Assembly (NCBI GenBank): GCA_022749755.1 | Contig: CM040449.1 | Location: forward strand, 806,001 to 870,000 | Reading direction: 5' to 3' | DNA from: Azadirachta indica | Taxonomy: Eukaryota > Streptophyta > Magnoliopsida > Sapindales > Meliaceae | DNA length: 64,000 nt | Part shown: in pieces, positions 1 to 11,303 of the stretch | Position numbering within the stretch: the stretch's first letter is position 1 | Layout: each line of letters starts with the position of its first letter | Translations under genes and position numbers: made by a program | The notes under the pieces: model-generated | The model's database searches: none | Told to the model about the DNA's origin: nothing | What the model saw: only the letters and a program-made list of their open reading frames with translations

Positions 1-908
1 GCTTGACTGCAATCTTGTTCTAACAAAGGGCTCCACCACCTTCATCGAAGTTCTCTTGTTTAGTTTGTACTCTTGGGGGTAGATTTGGGAGACGCCAGAA
101 AAAAAATTTCTCGTGTCGGTCTTGCTTGTGTTATGTTATTGTTCCGCACCACCACCAGCACGTGTTTTTTCTTGACCCTTGTCCAGAGATCAAGACTCGA
201 GACGTGAAAAGTGAACATCAATTAATTCTAAACCCAATTTCTCGGGGTCTTGCCCTTCCCAACTCAAAAGCCACGACTTGGGCTTGAAATGTCCAAGCAC
301 CGTTATGCTAGCCTACTGTTACAATCTTTTTATAGAATGCAAAGTCCTCATGTGATGATGGGCCTCATGTGAAAATGGCGAGGTTTCATTGCCAGTGGCA
401 GCTACGTAAAAATACGAGAGAATTTTCATTATCATTTATTTTTTAGTTAATATTTTATTATTTTTATATTTTTTTATTTTTTTTATTTTTTTATATTTTT
501 TTATTTTATCATTCAATTTAATTAGTTTATAAAATAATAAAATTAAAAATATAAAAAAAATAAAATTAAAATTAAAAAAAAAAATAAAACATTAAAGAAA
601 ATATAAAAAAATAATGAAACATTAATTAAAAAAAATAGTTGGTAATAGCATTCTTCCTAAAAATATTTATAGAAACGCAAAGTACTCAATTGGCCAGAAA
701 AAGTAGGAAGCGAACGCCCTTGACCCGTGGACAGGTCGAAACTTACACCTAACGTTCAAGAAAACTTGCCATTCAATTCCCCGCCATCACAAACCATTTG
801 CCAGGCACCCTCAAGCCTACTAGTCTTCTCTCCCAATATCTCATCTTCACCAAAATCCAGTAATATCCTGATACATCTCTTTCTCATCAACAAGCTCTCG
901 TAGTAGCC
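1..908. other. Upstream region of the RING gene, copy 1
   Basis: No gene seen. It holds the presumed promoter of the downstream RING gene and one AT-rich inverted-repeat element (about 414-658). The minus-strand ORF at 756-962 overlaps the first coding exon region and resembles nothing I know. Confidence 0.5.
414..658. mobile_element. AT-rich MITE-like inverted-repeat element
   Basis: The left arm (from about 414) and the reverse complement of the right arm (to about 658) align through roughly 80 bases of A/T-rich sequence around a palindromic centre, giving a foldback of about 245 bp with no coding capacity. A related element with a similar core lies at about 7955-8160. The equivalent in the second block (about 33841-34088) differs in internal run length. 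The ends are approximate and no convincing target-site duplication was seen. Confidence 0.5.
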
Positions 909-2938
909 ATGTTCAGGCCAGTCTTGGCTCCTCTTAGTAGGCATCCTCCTCAGCGATGGCAAGACACTTGGGCACGCCTACTAGCACCTTTGACCTTATG
1001 GATATGTGGCATGTAATTTTGCATCTTCTGTTTTAATTTCTCTTCAACTGGCTATTCAATCTGAAACAAGCCACTTTTTACTTTTGGTTTTTTGCAGTTT
1101 CGGTGATTCTACGATATGGGTACTATGGAGATCGTCGAATGGTGCTTGGACCCTACTCATCAAGATTGATGGAGGCAAGTTCTTTGTTCGTTGAGCAAGT
1201 TGAAGTGAGGGATGATGACAAGAAAGGGGTTCTTCTTTATGGGTTTTCAGAGAAGCCTGTATTAAGTTATGCAGCAAATTGGAGCGTCTCAAACTATATC
1301 ATTGTTAGATCTTACAGTCGCAAGGTAGCATTTTGTCCTTTAAAATCTAATTTCTATTATATTATCAGGTTGTTTTATTGATTTTAATACTTAGAAAGAT
1401 TGGTTATATTTCCAGGGATTTTCACTGTGGCTGAACAAAGGTTCCAGAATCCGTATGAGATGGGAAACTCAGGCTAGCAAATTAAATAAAACCCAACTTG
1501 TTATCATTAAAGGTTAGCATGGTTTATCAAATTTCTGAGCTAAATTTTCTCTCCTTCGTGATTTATCATCGTATGACAAATGTATATACGTTGCTATAGG
1601 AGAACAGAAATTAGAAACATTGATGCCAAAACTGACAAGTTCCTCTGATCCCTTTGCTCTCACTGATCCAATCAACGGTATGATTCTGTCTTGCTTTTTC
1701 TAGTTCCCTTCTTTCAAGAAAATTAAAATGAAAAAACTGGGCTAATAGTTTAGTTTAGCAGAGACTAAGAATTTATTTCATGTAAGTAAATAAATTAAAA
1801 TAGAAATTAGGTCATTATTCATTTATGAATCGTAAAAATTTAGGGACCAGATGTCGTGATTTAAAAATAACGCGCCAGATAGGGGTCGAACCTATGACCT
1901 TCTGCTTAGGAAACAGACGCTCTATCCACTGAGCTACAGGCGCTGGTTCTTTAAACTTAAGCAAACAACTTGGGAAAAAAAAAATTGTAATTTGATCTCA
2001 TTTCAGGTAAAGATGCTGATTACACCATCGAGGAAAATGACAGGTACTATTTTGGTGTCATTAACATGAATCGTCGAAGCATAATAATGACAGTGAGTGT
2101 AAATGTTACATCTAAAATGTATGATCTTACAAAAGCAAAGAACATATGCTCCACGGCAAATGGTACATGCCGCCTCAAACTCTCGTTTCCCAATACTCAG
2201 TTTGTCATACTTACTACACCCAACAATGTAAGCCCTCATTCCTTTTCGCACCCTGTAATGTGATCAAATAGTCGAAGAAATTCCAGAAACTTTAACCTCA
2301 ATCAATGAACTAATTGCAGGGAGATCTAGATGGCTGGTATATTGAGCTATCATTTATGGCTCGCGTGATAACGTACATTGCAATTCTAGGTACAGGTTCA
2401 GACACATGCCTCCTTTGATGCTTCAACTCTTGCTCAATATCCCAGGCCAAGTTTAAAACCTGATTTGTTTGTATGTTGTTTGTAGGATTTATCATTGCTC
2501 TGATTTTTCTGGTACTGAAATATCTTGGAGCGTGTGATGGGGAGAGTGACTTAATGGATACAGCTGTAAGGGAAGTATCTGAGACTGACCCTATAATGCC
2601 TGAGAAGCCTGTTCAATTCACATATGGAACACCAAATGAAGAAGAAGATGAATCGGGATCTTCTAGTAGCTCTTCAGAGGATTTGTATGATGCAAAATTG
2701 TGTGTAATCTGTTATGATGATCAACGCAACTGCTTCTTTGTTCCATGTGGCCATTGTGCAACCTGTTATGACTGTGCTCAGAGGTTCGCAAAATGAGCTG
2801 CGTTCATATTCTCGCATGATTATAAATCTGTCAGAGATTGAAAATGTTTTGTTTTGCAGGATTATGGAGGAGGATAGCAAGATGTGTCCAATATGTCGTA
2901 GGCTTATTCACAAAGTTAGAAGACTATTTAGCCCTTAG
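909..2938 (+). CDS. APD-type membrane-anchored RING E3 ubiquitin ligase, copy 1
   Basis: Eight exons with consistent phases: 909-1005, 1098-1324, 1416-1512, 1600-1677, 2007-2227, 2320-2389, 2486-2783, 2860-2938 (388 aa). The middle part matches the plant ABERRANT POLLEN DEVELOPMENT (APD1-4) family, with conserved YYGD, GFSLWLNKGS and DLDGWYIELSF stretches. A membrane helix (about VITYIAILGFIIALIFLVL) is followed by an acidic/serine linker and a C-terminal HCa-type RING: CVIC, then FVPCGHCATC, then CPICRRLI. Known family members are endomembrane E3 ligases acting in pollen mitosis. The start is the least certain part: exon 1 gives a short N-terminus and its donor (GTGGCA) is weak, so an upstream exon is possible. 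Family assignment is firm, the exact paralogue is not. Confidence 0.85.
1871..1943 (-). tRNA. tRNA-Arg-CCT: tRNA-Arg (anticodon CCU), copy 1
   Basis: On the minus strand the 73 nt fold as a cloverleaf: acceptor GCGCCTG/CTGGCGC (with the T-T mismatch typical of plant tRNA-Arg-CCU), D arm GCTC...GAGC, anticodon stem TCTGT/GCAGA around loop TTCCTAA (anticodon CCU, reads AGG), and T arm ATAGG TTCGACC CCTAT. It has no intron and no encoded CCA. Box A and box B are intact and a T-run lies just downstream, as expected for Pol III termination. It sits antisense inside intron 4 of the RING gene. Confidence 0.97.
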
Positions 2939-3410
2939 AGGTAACAATGATTGCATCTGAGAAGAAATTTGATGTATGTAGAAATTATTTGAAGTTCTAT
3001 CCCTGGAAAGGATGAGTGCTGTTAATTTTTTTGCACTTGAGTCCATGGTTTAGCTTCTTAATCTGCCTTGTGGATTTTTGCTCTTCGGATCAAGTTAGAA
3101 GACTATTTAGCACAAGGATGAGCAGAATCTCTCTTTAGAGGCGCCTACTACTTCAAACATGTGTTCGTGAAATTGGAAAATGAATATCTCATGTGTTTGA
3201 TAATTTTCTTTCTTACTAATTTGGTCCCAGAGAAGAAAATAATTCTGCGGGTGTGCTTTCCTTCCCTAAACCAGTTTCGGTCACTCCAAGAGAAATAGTT
3301 TGTTGCAATTCTTCAGTTATTGAAGCGATTTCCTCTCGAATATGGTGGTTTGCTGAACATAACGTCAAAATATTCCGTTCGGAAATGATATCATTACTTA
3401 TTTGAAACTA

Positions 3411-3640
3411 AGACACCATGAAAATGAAAATTATTACTTCTTTTAATCCCTATTGCTCTGTTGACTCATATTGTTTACCTCGGTAGACACCAAGTAAATG
3501 AATATTGTTACTTCTTTTAATCCCCTCTTTTGCTCTGTTGACTAGTAGTATTTACCTGCAGAGACACAATGAAAATGAAAATTGTTACATGATTTTAGTC
3601 CCCTGTTTTTTCTCTGTTAATTCATAGTACTTAACCTGGA
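3411..3640. repeat. Imperfect tandem repeat, about 75 bp x 3
   Basis: Three consecutive units share ACAC(C/A)ATGAAAATGAA, then ATTGTTAC..TTTTAATCCC, then CTCTGTTGACT and TTTACCTG. Units begin near 3411, 3487 and 3563. The same array is at about 36837-37066 in the second block. Confidence 0.75.
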
Positions 3641-3768
3641 TATAGCAAGTAGGCATTTCAAAATGTTGGTGATTTGAACGGCTGAATATATAATTTCATT
3701 TGCAGATTCCAATTTAACAAAGTCTTGCTTTAGCAATTTTGAAACTTTCCGTCATTGGAATATTTCAA

Positions 3769-3876
3769 GCACTATCATATGACCAATAAATCAATAAACC
3801 CAACCATTACATTCTAAATCTTTCCCTGTCAATGCACTATCATATGACCAATAAATCAATAAACCCAACCATTACA
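3769..3876. repeat. 43-bp direct repeat pair
   Basis: The 43-bp unit starting GCACTATCATATGACCAATA occurs at 3769-3811 and again at 3834-3876, apparently without mismatch, separated by 22 bp. The pair recurs at 37195-37237 and 37260-37302 in the second block. Confidence 0.9.
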
Positions 3877-4287
3877 GCAAATTTTTCATAAGATAAACAT
3901 TAGAGGTTCCAAGAACTTAGTACAGTGGCAACGTAACAATTATGTACAGTTGATAACACTAAGGCCAGCTAACAGTATGCTTATTGTCTCTACATGAGGC
4001 GTCCATGTATCCAGGTCCGACTAGTTCATTGTGCAAATATGCCCAGCTTCTACTAGTTAGATACTTAGATTTGTCAGCTTGTCAGTGTGGGATTTAGATG
4101 GCTTGTAAGAAAATAATTAATAATTTTCTCAGACCTTTCCCAGTAGGTGAGGACATAATGCGAATGTCCAAACAGAATCACTCATTGGGCAAGCTAAAAT
4201 ATGCTCTCTCACCTCGTTCTATTAATTCTCTGCTCCCCTAAATATTACTAATAGAATCAGATCGCACTTAGTGTCAGCAAACTCTCC

Positions 4288-5918
4288 ATGGATTCTTCAT
4301 TAAACCTCTACTTTCTTCTCTTCCTTTTCTGATACTCTCTCAAAATATTTCCTCCAAATTAACAGAAATCTCCCGCCAACTCCTGCTATTTCTCTACCCA
4401 TAATAGGTCATCTATACCTCTTCAAGAAACCCCTTCATCGAACCTTGGCCAAACTATCCAACCAATATGGTCCAATTCTGTTCATCAGGTTCGGCTCTCG
4501 CCCTGTCGTCCTTGTATCGTCTCCTTGCGCTGCAGAGGAATGCTTCACCAAAAATGATATAATATTTGCCAATCGCCCTCGCCTGCTTGCTGGAAAACAC
4601 CTTGGTTATGACTACACCACCCTTGTTTGGGCCTCGTACGGCGATCACTGGCGCAACTTAAGGCGCATAGCTTCTCTTGAAATCTTGTCGTCTCATCGGC
4701 TACATATGTTTTATGGCATCCGCGCAGATGAGGTCAGGCTACTGTGTCAAAAGCTTTTTCGAGAGTCAAAGGATGGTGAGTTTCAGATTGTGGACATGAA
4801 GTCTACGTTCTTTGAACTGACACTTAATGTTATGATGAGGATGATTGCTGGGAAGCGATATTATGGAGAAAATATTACGGAATTGGAGGAAGCAAGACAA
4901 TTTAAAGAAATTGTGACCGAGACATTTGAATTGAGTGGGGCTACTAATATTGTTGATTTTTTGCCATTTTTGAAATGGGCTGGATTGAATAAAATTGAGA
5001 AGAGGTTAGTAACTCTGCAAGGGAAGCGAGATAAGTTCATGCAGGATTTGATTGAAGAGCGTAGGAGGAGTGATTCAGCGTCTAAAGAGAGGAGTAGAAC
5101 TATGATTGATGTGCTACTATCACTGCAAGAGGATGAGCCTGAATACTATACAGATCATATTATCAGAGGCATGATGCAAGTAATCAACTTGAATGAATAC
5201 TTCTTTGGCTTAAAACATTATAGTTTAATTGTAATTTTTTGAATGCAGTGTATGGAGCAATAAATTTGTTTGATTTTGTTTCCAGGTTATGTTATCAGCA
5301 GGGACTGACACTTCAGCTGGAACAATGGAATGGGCTCTATCAAATTTGCTGAACAATCCAAGAACCCTTGTACAAGCTCAGACAGAAATTGACATTAACG
5401 TCGGGCAAAGCAGGCTTATGGAGGAATCTGATCTGGCCAAACTTCCATATCTACATGGCATCATCAAAGAGACACTCAGGATGTACCCTGCTGATCCAGT
5501 GCTAGTTCCTTATGAGTCATCAGGGGAGTGCACTATAGGAGGCCTCAACGTCCCACGTGGCACAATGTTATTGGTGAATAATTGGGCGATACAAAATGAT
5601 CCAAACTTATGGGAGGAGCCATCAAACTTCAAGCCAGAGAGGTTCCAGGAGGAGGAAGGGGAAGGGGAAGGGGATAAATACGTGTTATTGCCTTTTGGGG
5701 CTGGGAGGAGAGGTTGTCCTGGAGAAGGCTTGGCAATGAGAATGGCTGGTTTGGCCTTAGGATCATTGATTCAGTGCTTTGATTGGGAGAGAATTGGGGA
5801 GGAGATGGTGGACATGAGTGAAGGCACTGGGCTAACCATGCCCAAAGCCCAACCTTTGCTAGCCATGTGTAGGCCACGCCCGGCTATGGTGAACCTACTT
5901 TCTCAACACCAGGAATAG
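4288..5918 (+). pseudogene. CYP81: CYP81-family cytochrome P450 with N-terminal frameshift, copy 1
   Basis: Exons 4288-5179 and 5286-5918 are separated by the single phase-0 intron typical of CYP81. From about 4355 the frame is open and P450-like: the NLPPTP hinge, WASYGDHWRNLRR (helix C), I-helix AGTDTS, ExxR (KETLR), FKPERF, and the heme loop FGAGRRGCPGE with its cysteine. The only plausible start (ATG 4288, beginning MDSSLNLYFLLFLF) is in another frame and stops at 4330-4332, so one extra base (or two missing) separates the membrane anchor from the catalytic body. The second block carries the same lesion. Intact CYP81s are ER-anchored monooxygenases, often acting on isoflavonoids, lignans or herbicides; no substrate can be read here. 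If another start is used it could still be functional. Confidence 0.7.
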
Positions 5919-8533
5919 AATACTCTTGTCTGTACTAGTTACGGCTTATGTCTTAGCAGTCTTATTATCAACCGTTAATCTCTGTACTCTTTTTTCTTTA
6001 TTTCCAATTTCTTGATTTCTTTTTCACATGTAATTGTTATTGATAATAATCCACCCAAGAAATCATTCTCATCGTTACAGCGCTGAAGAACTAAGATTCA
6101 ACGGCAACTGTTTATGTTTTTGGTTACTGCGTCAAATTTCTCTTTTTCTTTATTAATCATCCAACCTACTACAACCATAGACGAAACTCTTGGCCAATGA
6201 TAAGACAGCTTGCCAACTTTCGAAAATAACATGATGTAGGGCTAATTTGAATAAGTTTACCTGGACTTTTGCACACACCTTTGCCATTTAGATTCCGAAG
6301 ATATTTTCTTTCTTGTCGTTTATGATTATGATAAATCTCTACCCGTCTTTATTACATTTAGTATCAAATTTTTGGGCCGTGCCTATCATTTACATTAATT
6401 ATTAAATACCTTACAACATCAACCACTTATTCAATACACTTATTTTCTGATCTCTTCGATTCTTATCTTTTAAAAATTTATTGACACGTAACATTTTTTA
6501 AAATGAACGGTGGAGATTACAATTTTATTAATTTTATTAATTTGCTATTATTAGTATTGTAACTCAAAAATAAAAATTTATTAATTTTTTATTAACCTAC
6601 CTAAAGGTCGTCGTCCATCTTTTTTCGATTTTGGCCAACTTATATTTCGGTCGAAAACTCTTACCTAAGGCTCATTGATGTGATACACCTTTTCTTCAAG
6701 ACATAGAGAACAGAAAAAACAAAAACTAAAGACACTAGATATACCATAATGAATCAATTTACAACTAAACACATGTGACAGAGTGAATAATCTTGATCTA
6801 AAAAAGGTAAATATTTTTATTATATATATTTTTTTAAAACACAAAATTTTTATCCCAATACTATATCATACGGGCCCTAAGTGACTCATTCTAATTTGAA
6901 AATTATTTTTATTAGTATTTTTAACATTAAAAATATATTTTATATAATATTTAAAATAATTTTTAAATTCTAAAAGGTGTAAAAATTTGTTTGATCTAAT
7001 ATGTTAAAATATTAAAAATAAAATATTTGTTTAGTTAAAACCTTTTTTAAAAAATAGATTTATATTTAAATTTTAGTAGTAATGAATAATATTGATTGTT
7101 TCAAACTATTATTTTCAATATATTTATATAAAATGATATATTAAAAATTAATTAAAAACTAATTTTTTAATTCTATTACGATGAAGTTATAAATAGACAC
7201 ACATCTCTTTGTTTTATAGGGATAGCGTATGGTTTATTTAAAAATAAAAAATTTAACTTCTAGCTATTCAAATATTCAAAGAAAATTAGGTAATATTCTT
7301 ATATCACACATGACATTATTAGCAGCCATGGACTCTTTGGCTGGTCATTTCTTTTTATTAGAAATTTCCAGAGAAGAGTAATTTCTTATTACTTTTAAGA
7401 ACTTATAACAATAAAATCATTTTATGAAAAAATTCATAATATGTAACAGAAAAATTTATTAAAATGTATCAATAAAAATATTTATAAAATAATTCATAAA
7501 AAATTTGAAATAAATAAAAAGAAAAGAGAAAGTATGGATGTAGTCACTTTTAGTTATGAACTTATGATATAATAAAACTTATAAATAGAATAGTTAAAAT
7601 TTTAAAATATAGATCATATAAAAAAAATTATAAGTAAAAGAATTTTAAAAAAATCATCAAAGAAACTGTATTTGCATTGAATTTGATTTAAATACAATAA
7701 ACTAAAAATGAAAAAGGTGTTTTATTTTTTTAATTCTAAACTAAATTTTGGAATTCTATCTAATTTTTTTTAAAATTAAACTCATTTTAATCAAGCTGAT
7801 ATTTTGAAAATTTATTATATTTATTATTTTTTAAAAACACAAAATTATATTCAAATTAATAGGATGTCAAATGCCGCTAAATTTCTCTAAAACATATTAA
7901 TTTCAAATAATGACAGTTAATATGTAAGCATTTAAAATTATAAATAGAAAATGTATATTATTTTCTTAATTTTTAAGATAATATTCAATTATTTTTTATA
8001 TTTTTTTAATATGTGATTATTTTTTAATTTTTTTAATTTTATTTTTTAAGTTAATTAATTTATAAAATAATAAGATAAAAATATTTAAAATATTAAAAAT
8101 AAAATTAAAATTTAAAAGAATAATAAGATATTAAAAAAATATAAAAAAAATAACAGAAAGGAAGCGTAACGGGCATCTCCCAACAATAAAAATAAATATC
8201 TGAGAGGATAATCGAGTTGATACTGTCATTTAATTATGGGAGATTTTCTACGGTAACCAAAATTGGTTAAAAAAATCAAACCGCGTCAGTTGTGCGTTAC
8301 TTTCCCAACCGATCCAGCCTTTTCGAGAACTTTTTTTTTTTTCCGCTTGACTCCTTACATTATTCAAACTTAGACGCTTCATTATCGACGATTTTTCAAA
8401 GTCTTCCACTCTTACAACCCCACAACATATTTCAAATTTCCACATGTAAAAGTAAAAGCAATGAGTACTTGGTTTCAGGACTCAGTTTGCATGTCTTCAC
8501 TGACAGAAAATAACTAGTTTCAGTTCAGACACC
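5919..8533. other. AT-rich intergenic region, copy 1
   Basis: No gene seen. It holds the CYP81 3'UTR, then very AT-rich sequence with one inverted-repeat element (about 7955-8160). The promoter of the next CYP81 lies at the right end. The short ORFs at 8248-8513 have no recognisable content. Confidence 0.5.
7955..8160. mobile_element. AT-rich MITE-like inverted repeat, same family as 414-658
   Basis: The arms around a centre reading AAGTTAATTAATTTATAAAA are reverse complements through long T/A runs with matching ATATTTTTTTAATAT blocks. Centre and arms resemble the element at 414-658, so two copies of one noncoding family flank the RING-CYP81 pair. Borders are approximate. The second-block copy is at about 41378-41583. 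Confidence 0.45.
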
Positions 8534-8575
8534 ATGTTGTTTCACATTCTTCTTCTCGCAGTTATCTACGTATTA
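8534..8575 (+). CDS. CYP81: CYP81 5' end (14 codons), truncated by the gap
   Basis: ATG at 8534 encodes the hydrophobic anchor MLFHILLLAVIYVL and runs straight into the N gap. The 42 bases equal the start of the complete P450 gene at 41959-43960, so this is the first-block copy of that gene, cut at the contig end. Confidence 0.85.
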
Positions 8576-8675
8576 NNNNNNNNNNNNNNNNNNNNNNNNN
8601 NNNNNNNNNNNNNNNNNNNNNNNNNNNNNNNNNNNNNNNNNNNNNNNNNNNNNNNNNNNNNNNNNNNNNNNNNNN
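8576..8675. other. Assembly gap (100 N)
   Basis: Exactly 100 N, the conventional placeholder for a gap of unknown size. A forward CYP81 enters from the left and a reverse CYP81 from the right, so at least the remainder of two genes should lie here if the join is correct. Confidence 0.98.
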
Positions 8676-9228
8676 TCATCATGAAGTTGACTATTAGGAG
8701 AGAGAACGAGGTCTTCAACTCGAGTTCCTGGTTACCACGGGTTGAACGTTTAAACAAGTGGCGAAGAAGATGGCGAACTTCATCTTCCAGAATGGGGGAA
8801 GACTTTTGCAGGTTGTTAGATGAGAAGATTTCAACAGCAGCAAACCGACGGAGGCTCCGCCAGATACGACCATAAGGAGCCCACACAACGGCAGCGTAAT
8901 TGTAGGTAAAATGATCCCCGGCCATCGACCGTGGCCGGTTTGCAAATATTAAGTCATTCTTGGTGAAGCATTCTTCAACAGTAGATGGAGAAGATACAAC
9001 AAGAGCATGCCGGGAACCAAAACGGAGATATACGATAGGACCATACTTCGATGATAGAGTCTCTAGTCCTCGGTGGAATGGCTGCTTGATAAGGTGGAGG
9101 TGGCCAATGATTGGAATAGCAAACGGACTTGGTGGTAAATTTTGCTGGCGAGTGAACACAAGCTTGATTATTAGGATAATGGAGAATATGAAAGCAAGAT
9201 AACTATACAAGTTTTCCATAGCGAACAT
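8676..9228 (-). CDS. CYP81: CYP81-family P450, 5' exon fragment truncated by the gap
   Basis: The open frame starts at 9228 (or at the second ATG, 9219, giving MENLYSY, the more usual P450 start) and continues into the gap. It shows a hydrophobic anchor, the NLPPSPF hinge, IPIIGHLHL, CFTKNDLIFANRP, and helix C WAPYGRIWRSLRR, ending near the LLIVNFMM stretch. I-helix and heme region are missing. It is clearly distinct from the other CYP81 copies here. The missing part lies in the gap, so truncation cannot be called biological. Confidence 0.8.
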
Positions 9229-11303
9229 TAAAATTTAGTTCACAAAAGGACATAGACAGACAGTCAGTGCAGGATACAAATTCCAAGTTTGCGAGTTTAA
9301 GTGGAAAATAATTTTCAGCTAAATTAAAAGAGGTATCCTATGTGAAAAGTATAAAGAAAGTGACGTCCACTTCTCCAGTCTCAACAGGCAATCCTAATTG
9401 TCTTTCCAAAGGGCCATCCACTTGAGTAACCTTAAGACATAGTAATTTAATAGGATTTCTGATCCTATCCAAATGTCAGATGTGCGTACACTAGCATCTA
9501 AGCCCAAGTCAATTGCAACCACAGAACAAGTCCATAAAGCTTTTCCATAAATAATGCACACGTAATGCATTCAGAAATTTGAGTGTGTATCAAATAACAA
9601 AAAGTTGATTAACTTGTAGAGAACATACAGGTCAATGTCATTAACTTCAATTTTCGCGGGGCTTGAAGTTAATGAGGAAATGCAATCCTGTTAAAAGATG
9701 GAAGCAACTCCGACAGCTGAACGTGATGCCATGTGCGATCGGCAAAACAAAAGTAATTTCAACAGCAGTAGGATTAGTAACTGCAGGTGTCGAGAAACAT
9801 AGGAAAAGCTCATAGGAGGATATCAGTTTTACCCTTGTGGTTCGATTGGTAAAATGATATGACAGAAGGACTCGGGGCATTTGCTCTGAGCAATCACTCG
9901 TGGCAAAGACCCATTTATTGTTGTCTAACATTCTTCTTTCCTTTCTAAACAATATTTGTTTAATTGTGGACTATCAACAAACATTTGGCGGGGAAAATCA
10001 AATATCTTTTACTCTACAGTTTCCACCGTAATTCCAACTTAAAAAGGGCACGAGGAATAGTAGAATGTCACATATCACACCACTCCAATCCCTGGTATTT
10101 AATAATAAACGTGCGGGTGCAGGTGTAGTCGTTTTAAATTCACCAATCGAAGAACCAGCGACACATGCAACTATTAACTAGCAACTAGAAAAACCTCATC
10201 CAGTCTGTGCGTCTTTTTTCTGTGAAATCATGTGTTTCATGCGCATTCGTGCATCGTGTCGCATTACTGTATTGAGTGTGAAAAGTACTTACTCCATTGT
10301 TTTTGGGTTTTTTTCTCTTTTTCTTTTTATAGTTTTTTACCTTTTTTTGGGTCATAGAGCTTTTAAATTGGGTGGTGATTATAGGGCGGATGAAATGATT
10401 AGGCCCATTGCAAAATGAATTTGGAATCTCACGGGTTCATTGGGCTTTGGCAGTTCTGGGTATCATCTAATCGATGTCCGTACACAGTCAAACGAAGCTG
10501 GTAGAATTTCCTTCTCGATGCTGAGTAGTCCATGCTAATGTAATGTATATATGCCTTTACGTAATGTCAGACCCTCAGCTTTCATCATTCATCCAGCTTG
10601 ATGATTACCTTTTTTCTGTCTCTTTTTTTTTTTTCCTGAGATTTTGAATACAGTTTACTAAAAAATAATAAAAGAAAAAAGTTTGAACAACTTACTCTCA
10701 GTTTCGAATAAAATATTATAACCAACTCCTACTGGTTTTTCCTCTTTGATTTGGTTCCCAACATAACAAGAGCTGATATTTCCTTTGATAACCCTCGTAT
10801 TTGTCTGATTTAAGTATAGTATTTAATTTCCTGTCAAATTTGAATAACTTGTTGCTCACACTATTGACTGGTAATATCTCCATTGATGGGAAAAATACCA
10901 AACCACTTCGACAATCAGCTTTGAAAAGTGAACGAGGAAGAAAACAATTCGGATAAAGACGTAAAAAGGAAAGGAAATGTCGTGGAAAAACATCCAACAG
11001 AAGAAAACAAACAATTAAGATAAAGACCAAATTTTCTTATCACTTCATATATAATATATATTCATAAATTTACACATATAAGGCGTAGAAAGTAATACAA
11101 AATATGGATTGAAAGTCCTAAAGGACCCGCAAAATTTTGAAAAGATGGATGCAATTCACGAAGAAAAAGAAGGCACCCCCCACATACCCCACCACCGTTG
11201 ACGAAATGCACAAACCAGTAAGGCAATAATACTTAGCTGCCTGCCTATCCACTTTACGAAGCTCAAGGTCTTCTTTTCACATATTGCAATACTGCTTGAT
11301 TTA
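9229..11303. other. Intergenic region, no gene recognised
   Basis: It holds the presumed promoter of the reverse CYP81 fragment at the left and 3' sequence of the CLE gene at the right. ORFs at 9647-9952, 10230-10418 and 10716-11030 lack recognisable domains and look like chance. Confidence 0.4.

Larger units (their letters stand above)
2939..4287. other. Intergenic region between RING gene and CYP81, copy 1
   Basis: No gene seen. It holds the 3'UTR of the RING gene, a threefold imperfect tandem repeat (3411-3640) and a separated 43-bp direct repeat (3769-3876). The last few hundred bases are the presumed CYP81 promoter. Confidence 0.5.
1..8575. repeat. 8.6 kb near-identical segmental duplication, copy 1
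   Basis: Collinear with 33428-42000. The differences I could see by eye are a few substitutions (for example 2977 T versus C at 36403, 3569 A versus T, 7409 C versus G) and length changes in homopolymer or AT runs (about 450-500, 1975-1985, 6717, 8295). Coding exons look unchanged. The copy ends at the last base before the N gap; its left limit lies outside the window. It could be a very recent tandem duplication or an unpurged second haplotype placed in the scaffold. The gap boundary makes the artefact explanation more likely. Confidence 0.95.

Noticed and set aside
3411..3640. Possible CRISPR-like array
   Set aside because: The repeats are imperfect, contiguous and few, in a plant nuclear context; this is an ordinary tandem repeat.
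8534..8875. ORF reading through the N gap on the plus strand, and its minus-strand counterpart
   Set aside because: The reading frame across 100 N is meaningless; only the parts outside the gap were kept as P450 fragments.
9647..9952. Minus-strand ORF of 101 aa
   Set aside because: No domain, signal or conserved pattern recognised, and no supporting gene structure.
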